Below, one piece after another: positions 17,643 through 24,483 of a stretch of DNA of 64,000 nt. Location: NCBI RefSeq assembly GCF_002158995.1, contig NZ_LOHF01000001.1, positions 466,586 to 530,585 of the forward strand, in the 5' to 3' direction. The DNA comes from Pseudomonas caspiana (GTDB taxonomy: Bacteria; Pseudomonadota; Gammaproteobacteria; Pseudomonadales; Pseudomonadaceae). How positions within the stretch are numbered: position 1 is the first letter of the stretch; each line of letters begins with the position of its first letter. Under the pieces are notes generated by a model that did not search any database, was not told where the DNA came from, and saw only the letters and a program-made list of their open reading frames with translations. Both the position numbers and the translations under genes were made by a program.

Positions 17643-19301
17643 ATGTCAATGATATCGATACTCACCAAATGCAAAGACCTGGAGATGATTCAGGCTCTAT
17701 TGCGCATGGCGGTGATTGCCACTTCCGCGTTATACACGCTCATCGCCTATGCAATGGACGATATGACGGATACGCGGATGTGGGTGATTCTCGCTTATTG
17801 CTTCGCCTTCGGTATCGTTAACACGGGGCTGATCATACGCATCGCGCAAAAACCTGGCGCTTCAACTCCGCGGAGGATGTTTGCTCTGGTAGTGGACAAT
17901 ATGGCCGGGATTGTCACGATTACCGTCGGGGGCGAAGCGATGCTGCCTGTATATTCGGTGATGTTGAGCATGACGGTAGGCTACGGCATGCGCTACGGGC
18001 GTACGTACCTGCTGCTGGCCACCGGATTTGCCCTGGCCTCCCTGGCGCTGATCATCCAGCTCACACCTTTCCTGCAGCAGCACCCCGCCGTCGCGGTGAT
18101 GATGATTCTGACGATGCTGGTGCTGCCGTTATTCGTTTATTTCCTGCTCTCGCGTCTGCATATCGCGCTTGAGGAAACCCAGGCCGCGAATGAAGCCAAA
18201 TCGCGCTTCCTGGCACAGGCCAGTCATGACCTGCGTCAGCCGATTCACTCCATCAGCTTGTTCACCGCCTGCCTGCGTGACGGGCAATTGGGCAATGATG
18301 AGCGGCGACTGGTCGACAATATTGACCGGGCCTTGAGCGCCGTTGAGCAACTCTTCCGCTCGTTGCTGGATATCTACACCCTCAATCAGGGCGATATGAA
18401 GCCACATCTGGAAACCATTGATGTCGATGCGCTACTGAGCAATCTGGTAAGTCAGAACAGTGAAGGCGCCAACTGGGCAGGGGTTGAAGTCCGGCTGCGG
18501 CCGTGCCGCCAACATGTACGATGTGACGCCGCGCTATTGCGCACTCTGGTGCAGAATCTGCTTTCAAACGCTTTCAAATATGCGCCAGACAAACCTGTGC
18601 TGATTGGCTGCCGACAGCGTAACGGCAAGCTGAGCATTGGCGTTTATGACCTGGGCCGCGGGATATCGGAGGAACACCTGCCGCACTTGTGCAATGAGTT
18701 TTATCGGGTTCGCGAGAAACGCGATCAAGACATCGAGGGCGTTGGCCTGGGATTGAGCATTGTCAGCCGTATAGCCCGGCTACTGAAACTTCAGCTCAGC
18801 ATCAAGTCACGCCCGGACCGCGGCACAGCCGTTATCATTAATGGTCTGCCCATCGTGCCCGCCAATGTAGTGGCTCCAGCGCCTGATATCGACTGGAACA
18901 AACGCTTGCTCGGGGGCTTGCGTGTGCTGCTGATCGAAGATAATCACAACGTTCTGCAGGCGACCGCGATGTTGCTGCGAAAATGGGGCTGCGATGTGCA
19001 GACAGCCTCAGCAATCCCTCAAACCCGTGTGGATTGCGACCTTGTCGTCACCGACTTCGATCTTGATCGCACCGCGACCGGCGCCGACAGCATCGCTTAT
19101 CTGCGCGAACTGCACGGCCGCCGGATACCCGCCATCGTGATTACCGGTCATGAGTTACAGCATGTCCAGCAGTCACTCAATGATCCGGATATCCCGATAC
19201 TGTCCAAGCCGGTGCGTCCCGCTGAACTTCGCTCTTTACTGCTGAGCTTCAAAATGAACCAGATACAAGACGTGGGTTTCGCGACGCCTGCATTGAGTTA
19301 A
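17643..19301 (+). CDS. Hybrid sensor histidine kinase with C-terminal receiver
   Basis: A 552-residue inner-membrane kinase. About five hydrophobic helices fill residues 15-175 with no large periplasmic domain, suggesting it senses a membrane-associated or small diffusible signal. HisKA follows with SHDLRQPIHSISLF (His195), then HATPase blocks LLSNAFKYA, DLGRGISEEHL and GVGLGLSIVSRIA. The C-terminal receiver (about 425-545) has LLIEDN and acceptor Asp471 in VVTDFDL. A short AGGATAAGG precedes the ATG. The H-box form belongs to the SHDLRQP group common in Pseudomonas hybrid kinases. It lies 184 bases after the response regulator gene. The attached receiver may act as a phosphate sink or intermediate. 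Confidence 0.92.
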   Translation: MSMISILTKCKDLEMIQALLRMAVIATSALYTLIAYAMDDMTDTRMWVILAYCFAFGIVNTGLIIRIAQKPGASTPRRMFALVVDNMAGIVTITVGGEAMLPVYSVMLSMTVGYGMRYGRTYLLLATGFALASLALIIQLTPFLQQHPAVAVMMILTMLVLPLFVYFLLSRLHIALEETQAANEAKSRFLAQASHDLRQPIHSISLFTACLRDGQLGNDERRLVDNIDRALSAVEQLFRSLLDIYTLNQGDMKPHLETIDVDALLSNLVSQNSEGANWAGVEVRLRPCRQHVRCDAALLRTLVQNLLSNAFKYAPDKPVLIGCRQRNGKLSIGVYDLGRGISEEHLPHLCNEFYRVREKRDQDIEGVGLGLSIVSRIARLLKLQLSIKSRPDRGTAVIINGLPIVPANVVAPAPDIDWNKRLLGGLRVLLIEDNHNVLQATAMLLRKWGCDVQTASAIPQTRVDCDLVVTDFDLDRTATGADSIAYLRELHGRRIPAIVITGHELQHVQQSLNDPDIPILSKPVRPAELRSLLLSFKMNQIQDVGFATPALS

Positions 19302-19382
19302 TGCATCGCGGTGTCACGCCGCAAATATCCGCTCGGTAACGCAGTGGCGGGTATGACTCATGGGGCCCACGGGTAAAACCGA

Positions 19383-19577
19383 TCAGCACTTTCGTGAGAC
19401 GTCGTAATTACCAGCGCCATACGCTGAATTCATCACACCGTTCAACATGACTTCAAGTTCGGCGGCATTCCGTTGCGAGGAATTATTGTCTGACTTGTTC
19501 TGAGCCGCCGCGCCCGCAGCCATGCGGGGCAGCGTCATGCACGCTGCTGACACGTTCAAAAGCAGCCGCCGAGACTT
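19383..19577 (-). pseudogene. Possible remnant of an exported-protein gene
   Basis: A leftward frame of 64 codons between stops reads KSRRLLLNVSAACMTLPRMA, like a twin-arginine signal peptide, then AAGAAAQNKSDNNSSQRNAAELEVMLNG and a stop at 19383-19385. No ATG precedes the signal-like part; a TGA lies directly in front. It may be the first 60 residues of a gene that lost its start and body, or a short secreted peptide using TTG or GTG. I cannot name the family. Confidence 0.25.
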
Positions 19578-19735
19578 TCAGTTTCCCGCCCAGGAAAGAA
19601 CGCCCCCTCCAGTAGTGTTTACTGTGAACTTCAAACCTGTTGTCAATCAAGATTCCTAAGACGGTGCAAACTTGTAACGGCGATGACTGCCACCGACTAA
19701 TGAGATGAACCTAACACTTCCCGCAAAAGGCAAAC

Positions 19736-19753
19736 ATAGTACAGGTGTACTAT
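19736..19753. promoter_or_regulatory. Palindromic site, copy 4 (perfect core)
   Basis: ATAGTACA, GG, TGTACTAT. The core is identical, including the GG spacer, to the copy at 3154-3171. It lies 171 bases upstream of the small ORF at 19924 and is the only copy to the right of the two-component system. Confidence 0.65.
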
Positions 19754-19923
19754 TTCAAATATCGGCCATTGAATTACTTTATGCATTCAGAAAACTTCCA
19801 AGTGAAAGAGCATGGCAACGTCCCCTTTAACTGCGGGACACCGCAGCACTGTGATTGCCATAAGCACAGTTTGCACGAGCCTGGGCCGAGCAGACTTCCG
19901 TATTCTCAAGACATGGACATCCA

Positions 19924-20091
19924 ATGCTTATTGATACCACCCGCGAACGGGCACCTGTCGCGACAGACCCGGCCAATGGAGCGGCTCTACCATTAAAGCC
20001 GTCGCATCCGCACAGCATCTTTCATTACATCAGTGAGGTGTATGCCGCTGGCAATCATCAACCTGATCTCGTCCAGGAGTGCGCAGCATGA
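19924..20091 (+). CDS. Small ORF coupled to ABC permease, paralogue of 21827 ORF
   Basis: A 55-codon ORF whose TGA (20089-20091) overlaps the permease ATG (20088) as ATGA, so it is probably translated. It reads RAPVATDPANGAALPLKPSH followed by SIFHYISEV. The ORF at 21827 has PIARDTATGAALTLKPPRP and SIMYYISTV at the same place. DNA identity also extends upstream of both ATGs (TTCTCAAG...GG.CAT.CAATG). Unlike that paralogue it lacks a signal peptide: it goes from the ATG almost straight to the shared block. The function is unknown; a leader peptide for translational coupling or a small peptide product are both possible. Confidence 0.55.
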   Translation: MLIDTTRERAPVATDPANGAALPLKPSHPHSIFHYISEVYAAGNHQPDLVQECAA

Positions 20092-20948
20092 TCAGGTTGT
20101 TGAGCCTTCGTCTTCTGCAGGCCTTGATGGTCATATTGCTGGTCGCGGCACTGACTTTTTTGTCGATAATTGCTCAGAGCAATGCAAGTTTGCCGCCTGA
20201 TCAGTCAGTCATGTTGCTTTATTTCGGCCGGATAGGTGAACTGCTGACCTTTGAGCTCGGCAATTCGTTGGTCTCGGGTAAACCCGTCCTGGATACGGTT
20301 ATCCATGGCTTGGGTCGTTCAATTCCCCTGGCCATCGGTGCATTGATACTTTCCCTGTTGATCGGGATACCGCTAGGGATCACTGCGGGCTTGCGTGCGG
20401 GTGGATGGGTGGATCGCGCACTGCTGATCATGTCCACAGCGATACGCGCAATTCCGCAATTTGTCCTTGGCGCCATTCTTATATTGATCTTCGCAGTAGC
20501 GCTGGCTGTACTTCCACCTCACGGGCACACCACATTCGCTCACTCGATCCTTCCAACTGTCACCCTCGCTTTAGGTTTGGCAGCGGTGTCTTCAAGCGTC
20601 GTGCGAGATGCCACATTAGCCGTTACTTCAGCGCCCCATTACGCGTCCGGACGACTTGAAGGACTCAGCGCCTTCTCAATATTCCGGCAGCACGGCTGGC
20701 GCGACATAAGGGGCCCCTTGATGACCGGGCTCAGCGCCCAACTCGTGTATCTGATGGAGGGCATCATTGTCGTCGAGACGGTTTTTGCCTGGCCTGGCAT
20801 CGGCCTGGAACTGGTGCGCGCAATTGTCGATCGCGACTCACGAATGATGCAGGGCACCGCATTGGCTATCGGGCTGATGTTCGTGCTCCTCAAAACCATT
20901 GTTGACCTGGCAAACCACTCCATCGATTCTCGCCGGAGAAACTCATGA
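20088..20948 (+). CDS. ABC transporter permease, DppB/OppB type
   Basis: A 286-residue inner-membrane protein. An N-terminal helix LLQALMVILLVAALTFLSII is followed by a periplasmic loop, then the permease core: IPLAIGALILSLLIGIPLGI, AIRAIPQFVLGAILILIFAV, LPTVTLALGLAAVSSSVVRD, and a cytoplasmic EAA-like loop (GRLEGLSAFSIFRQHGW). A C-terminal block VVETVFAWPGIGLELVRAI is typical of dipeptide/oligopeptide/nickel permeases. The ATG at 20088 is chosen for its 4-base overlap with the small ORF upstream. It overlaps the next permease gene by 4 bases. No ATPase or binding-protein gene accompanies it, so partners must be encoded elsewhere. Confidence 0.85.
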   Translation: MIRLLSLRLLQALMVILLVAALTFLSIIAQSNASLPPDQSVMLLYFGRIGELLTFELGNSLVSGKPVLDTVIHGLGRSIPLAIGALILSLLIGIPLGITAGLRAGGWVDRALLIMSTAIRAIPQFVLGAILILIFAVALAVLPPHGHTTFAHSILPTVTLALGLAAVSSSVVRDATLAVTSAPHYASGRLEGLSAFSIFRQHGWRDIRGPLMTGLSAQLVYLMEGIIVVETVFAWPGIGLELVRAIVDRDSRMMQGTALAIGLMFVLLKTIVDLANHSIDSRRRNS

Positions 20949-21766
20949 ACCACGAAGCCGCTATTCAGAACCACTCTCCAGCCATGCATGCCCTGCCCCG
21001 CATCATCGGATTCTCCCTTCTCGCATCGCTGATACTGTTTGCCGTGCTGGTGCCTTTGATCTGGGGCTTGGACAGTGGGGAACAGGACCGCGCAGCGCTC
21101 CTGTCAGGTCCCACCCATGGACATCCTCTGGGCACAGACGAACTGGGGCGCGACATGCTTGCGCGGTTGGCCGCCGCTGTAGGCCTGTCACTCGGGTTTG
21201 CGGCATTTAGTGTCATCACCGCTGCAATACCCGGAATACTGCTGGGCATGCTTGCCGGCTGGACAGGCGGTGTTATTGATAAATGTTTCAGCCTGTTATC
21301 CGAGGTGTTTCTCGTCCTGCCCGGATTACTGTTGGTGTTACTGATTGTCGCGATGTCGCCGGGAAATCTTCTGGCGATATACGGTGCTGTCGTACTGGTG
21401 TTATGGACTGAATACTTCCGCATGACACGCGCGCTTACACGCACAGTGCTGGCTTCGCCTGATGTTTCAGACAGCCGCCTGCAGGGGCGCGGTCCACTCT
21501 ACGTGATTCGCCGACATGTATGGCCTGAACTGTCATCAAGACTCCTGAGCACCTCCGCGCTTGGTGCTGCCTCAGCCATCCTGGTTTTAGCAACACTGGC
21601 CTATCTGGGCGCAGGAGTGAATCCGCCGACCGCTGAACCTGGACTCATGATCACGCAGCTGATGCCGTATTACTCCGCCGCACCTTTGAGCTTCGCACTG
21701 CCAATAGTCGTGATCTTCCTGACTGTATTTTCACTGTTGATGATTGGCAGCAGACGCAGGCCATGA
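20945..21766 (+). CDS. ABC transporter permease, DppC/OppC type
   Basis: A 273-residue inner-membrane permease. The N-terminal helix (IIGFSLLASLILFAVLVPLI) is followed by a periplasmic stretch with THGHPLGTDELGRDMLARLA, the DppC signature (HPLGTD..GRD). The core has FSLLSEVFLVLPGLLLVLLI, an EAA-like loop around SRLQGRGPLYVIRRHVWPEL, and a final ATLAYLGAGVNPPTAEPGLMI. It forms the heterodimer partner of the DppB-type permease with which it overlaps by ATGA. The region lacks DppD/F ATPases and a DppA-type binding protein, unusual for this family. Confidence 0.87.
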   Translation: MNHEAAIQNHSPAMHALPRIIGFSLLASLILFAVLVPLIWGLDSGEQDRAALLSGPTHGHPLGTDELGRDMLARLAAAVGLSLGFAAFSVITAAIPGILLGMLAGWTGGVIDKCFSLLSEVFLVLPGLLLVLLIVAMSPGNLLAIYGAVVLVLWTEYFRMTRALTRTVLASPDVSDSRLQGRGPLYVIRRHVWPELSSRLLSTSALGAASAILVLATLAYLGAGVNPPTAEPGLMITQLMPYYSAAPLSFALPIVVIFLTVFSLLMIGSRRRP

Positions 21767-21826
21767 CCCTCTGTTGAAAAGACATGCTTTTGAAACCGGT
21801 ACGCGTTCTCAAGCCAAGGGCATGCA

Positions 21827-22129
21827 ATGTTCACTAAAATCATTTCTCTGATTCTCGCTCTGGCAGCGCTTGCGGCAGGGCCGGCGGCATTGGCACATAA
21901 CGACAGCGCCGCACCCGCCGGGCCTGCGCCCATCGCGAGGGATACTGCCACGGGAGCGGCGCTAACGTTAAAACCGCCGCGCCCGGACAGCATCATGTAT
22001 TACATCAGCACGGTTGACGGCAACGGCGACTTGTCATACCCCGACGATCAACGGCAGCCATTCCATTTGCCGACACGACCGGCAAGCTCACTTATTACCT
22101 TGAGCGCGCTGATAGCCGCCGCTTGCTGA
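21827..22129 (+). CDS. Small secreted protein, paralogue of the 19924 ORF
   Basis: A 100-residue protein with a clear signal peptide (MFTKIISLILALAALAAGPAALA) and an AAGGG-like ribosome-binding site (CCAAGGGCATGCA-ATG). The mature part opens with a Pro/Ala-rich stretch, then PIARDTATGAALTLKPPRP and SIMYYISTVDGNG, the block shared with the small ORF at 19924-20091. The C-terminus (SSLITLSALIAAAC) is hydrophobic and ends in Cys. It lies 60 bases after the second permease gene. It could be the cargo, sensor or accessory peptide of the permease pair. No known family recognised. Confidence 0.6.
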   Translation: MFTKIISLILALAALAAGPAALAHNDSAAPAGPAPIARDTATGAALTLKPPRPDSIMYYISTVDGNGDLSYPDDQRQPFHLPTRPASSLITLSALIAAAC

Positions 22130-22319
22130 GCACTTTCAGTTAACGAGGGTGCTAGCCAATGACGGGTAGCAGCCTGTGGATGTAGGCAGCAAGGCGTGAT
22201 CTCCATACCCCGGCCTCCTGTCAGCGTGAGGTCAGGCGTTCATACCTCCACTTTTTGATATCCCGTCAGTTCCATTCGCGGTATTTACGTGTCACCTGTA
22301 CCGGCTAATACGAATCCCG

Positions 22320-22362
22320 TTTAGGTTGAACCTCTGTTGCTTAGAGGACTCCCAAACCTAAA
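22320..22362 (+). promoter_or_regulatory. Nested inverted repeat in the leader of the SDR gene
   Basis: TTTAGGTT (22320-22327) pairs with AACCTAAA (22355-22362); inside it CCTCT (22331-22335) pairs with AGAGG (22343-22347). The structure ends four bases before the AGGAG ribosome-binding site (22366-22370). TTAGGTTGAACCT is also an imperfect palindrome in DNA and could be an operator. An 18-base stretch here matches 17 of 18 bases in front of liuR. Confidence 0.4.
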
Positions 22363-22376
22363 TCCAGGAGAATCGT

Positions 22377-23438
22377 ATGACCCAGACAGCTTTGGTTGTG
22401 GGCGCCAGCGGCATCGTTGGCAGCGCCATCACGCAGTTACTGATCGACAACAACTGGCAGGTCGCCGCGTTGTCGAGGCACCCCTCGCAAGCGCAAGGCG
22501 TCATCCCTGTCGCGGCAGACCTTCAGGATCCTGCTTCGCTGGAACATGCGCTGGCGGATTTGAAACCTACTCACGTGTTCATTACCACATGGTCACGGCA
22601 AGCCACGGAAGCCGAGAACATTCGCGTTAATGCCGCCATGGTACGCAACGTACTCGCCGCCATTCGCCCGGCCGGGAGCGTTGAGCACGTAGCATTGGTT
22701 ACCGGGCTGAAACACTACCTCGGCCCATTCGAAGCGTATGGTAAAGGTAGCCTTCCGCAAACACCGTTCCGCGAGGAACAGGGTCGGCTGAATGTCGAAA
22801 ATTTCTATTATGCCCAAGAAGACGAACTCTTCGCCGCGGCTGAGAGGGACGGCTTCACCTGGAGCGTCCATCGTCCGCACACCGTCACCGGGGTTGCCGT
22901 AGGCAACGCGATGAACATGGCAACCACGCTCGCCGTCTATGCCTCGATTTGCAAAAAAACCAATCGCCCTTTTGTGTTTCCTGGATCAAGGGTGCAGTGG
23001 GACAGCCTCACCGATATGACGGATGCGCGACAGTTGGCGAAACAACAACTGTGGGCGGCCACCACGCCAGCTGCAGCCAACCAGGCATTCAACATCACTA
23101 ATGGCGATGTGTTTCGCTGGAAATGGATGTGGAGTCGGATCGCCGAATACTTCGACTTGCCCGCTGCCGACTATCCCGCTTCACTTTCTCCCCTTGAGGA
23201 GCAAATGGCTGACGACCAGGCCGTATGGACGCAAATAGTCGCGGAGCATGGCCTGAAAGAATCCGATATTGGTCGCCTGATATCCCCGTGGCATACCGAT
23301 GCAGACCTCGGTCGACCCATCGAAGTCGTAACGGATATGTCGAAAAGCCGTGCAATGGGCTTCACTGCGTACCAAGCAAGTGACCAAGCATTTTTCGATG
23401 TATTCGACAAATTACGGGAGATGCGCTTGATACCCTAG
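22377..23438 (+). CDS. SDR family NAD(P)-dependent reductase, PRISE-like
   Basis: A 353-residue Rossmann enzyme. Residues 1-20 carry the nucleotide site ALVVGASGIVGSAI (TGxxGxxG-like). The segment TGLKHYLGPFEAYGK and the later NFYYAQEDELF are characteristic of the PRISE group (progesterone 5-beta-reductase/iridoid synthase-like enone reductases), where Lys and Tyr of those motifs form the active site. RPHTVTGVAVGNAMNM and NQAFNITNGDVFRWKWMW are also typical. These enzymes reduce the C=C bond of enones; the bacterial substrate is not known. AGGAG precedes the ATG with 6-base spacing, and a nested inverted repeat lies in the leader. Confidence 0.88.
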   Translation: MTQTALVVGASGIVGSAITQLLIDNNWQVAALSRHPSQAQGVIPVAADLQDPASLEHALADLKPTHVFITTWSRQATEAENIRVNAAMVRNVLAAIRPAGSVEHVALVTGLKHYLGPFEAYGKGSLPQTPFREEQGRLNVENFYYAQEDELFAAAERDGFTWSVHRPHTVTGVAVGNAMNMATTLAVYASICKKTNRPFVFPGSRVQWDSLTDMTDARQLAKQQLWAATTPAAANQAFNITNGDVFRWKWMWSRIAEYFDLPAADYPASLSPLEEQMADDQAVWTQIVAEHGLKESDIGRLISPWHTDADLGRPIEVVTDMSKSRAMGFTAYQASDQAFFDVFDKLREMRLIP

Positions 23439-23891
23439 GTCGTTCAAAACCATATGCTCATGGCGCGCAGCGTTTCTCCGGTGATGTCTGAACGCGTAAA
23501 GGTCTTTGAATGCTTAAAGCAACTCGAACAGCCATGCTAAGGGGCGCAAAGTGCGCCAAGGCCGCCGTGGTATAGCGCGGTGTGACTGCCTTACGGGGGA
23601 TGGTTTCCAACACACGCAGACAAGCTCACCGGGGTGGGCTTGCTTGTCGGGGACAATTTGAAAAAATTGTCCCGCTATGGATCCCTGAACCTTCAATAAG
23701 CAGGTTCATCGCCGAACACTTCCCTGAAAGAGCGTGCATTGTTGCCCAACGCAGCGCGGTTCAAGGTCGGCTTACTTTGTGGGCGCCGCGCGGGTGTAGG
23801 ATTCCGAGGCAGATAGTCGAAGATGCGGCTGCCGACTTTGCTCGATTGCCTGCAAGGGCAGCGTTATAGCGACGTGCACTGCAAGCACTGG
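23439..23891. other. Intergenic region with hairpins, no supportable gene
   Basis: 453 bases between convergent genes. A rightward frame at 23582-23869 has no ribosome-binding site and no recognisable content. The stretch contains GGCGC-AAAGT-GCGCC near 23546 and a strong stem at 23650-23673, so it is best described as terminator or repeat DNA. Confidence 0.5.
23650..23673. terminator. Ten-base-pair hairpin with GAAA loop
   Basis: GGGACAATTT (23650-23659), loop GAAA, AAATTGTCCC (23664-23673), a perfect stem. It lies between the convergent SDR and HD-domain genes. No U-run follows the last G/C pairs, so it may be a terminator core or part of a repeat element. Confidence 0.4.
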
Positions 23892-24473
23892 TCATTCTAG
23901 TGCGTACTCTTCACCTATGACCTCCGGATCAAAAGGCTTACGGCCGAAAATATTCCGCAACATCGGAGCAAAATGGCTCAGCTCAGGTGTTGGATAGTCT
24001 GGATCGAAAGACGATTGATCCCAGCGTTCGCAAAAGTCTATGCAGCTTTGATAGTAAGGATGAGTCTTATAACGGTCACGCTCGTTTCTGTCCCCCCCCG
24101 TGTGCGCATAATAGAAGTTCTGAAACAGTCCGTGGTGATGCAGCACCCAAGTCACCTCGTTTCGCACGTAAGGCCTGATAATCGATGCCGCAAATTGCGA
24201 GTGGTTATAAGGTGCCAGGCTATCGCCCAAATCGTGGATGAGCGCGCCAACAATCATTTCTTCGTCTGCACCATCGGCCTCGGCTCGCGCAGCTGCTTGT
24301 AGGGCATGTTCAAGCCGGTTGACCTTGTATCCGCTAAGCGTGTGTGCAGATGCTTCGAGAGCTTCCAGAATGCGTTCTGGAAGATGTTGGTTGTAATCCT
24401 GCTCCAGACGCTCAAGGAAGTGATACTCCTCTGCGGTACCTGCTTTCATCTCGATGAAGGCAACCTGATCCAT
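23892..24473 (-). CDS. HD-domain diiron oxygenase-like protein (TmpB/PhnZ-like)
   Basis: A 193-residue HD-domain protein. The start is the ATG at 24473, seven bases after AGGAG; an ATG at 24479 is too close. Metal-ligand candidates are His56 (RLEHAL), His80-Asp81 (LIHDLGD), His91 (YNHSQF), His113/114 (LHHHG) and Asp142 (ERWDQSSFD), the ligand order of the mixed-valent diiron HD oxygenases. Small size and GTAEEY near the N-terminus match what I know of TmpB, which cleaves a hydroxylated trimethylaminoethyl-phosphonate to glycine betaine. It follows a TmpA-like dioxygenase gene by 10 bases. In this carnitine context the substrate could be another trimethylammonium compound. Substrate is inference. 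Confidence 0.75.
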   Translation of the reverse strand: MDQVAFIEMKAGTAEEYHFLERLEQDYNQHLPERILEALEASAHTLSGYKVNRLEHALQAAARAEADGADEEMIVGALIHDLGDSLAPYNHSQFAASIIRPYVRNEVTWVLHHHGLFQNFYYAHTGGDRNERDRYKTHPYYQSCIDFCERWDQSSFDPDYPTPELSHFAPMLRNIFGRKPFDPEVIGEEYALE

Positions 24474-24483
24474 TTCCATTCTC

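Larger units (their letters stand above)
19302..19923. other. Intergenic region with a degraded ORF and a palindromic site
   Basis: 622 bases without a confident gene. It holds a leftward reading frame at 19383-19577 that looks like a gene remnant, and the palindromic site at 19736-19753. A rightward frame from 19745 overlaps the palindrome and runs in a different frame from the small ORF I support at 19924. Confidence 0.5.

Noticed and set aside
19745..19996. 83-codon ORF starting within the palindromic site
   Set aside because: Its start overlaps the palindrome, and the frame conflicts with the coupled small ORF at 19924 that has a paralogue.
23582..23869. 95-codon ORF between the SDR and HD-domain genes
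   Set aside because: It runs through a strong hairpin, has no ribosome-binding site and no recognisable content.
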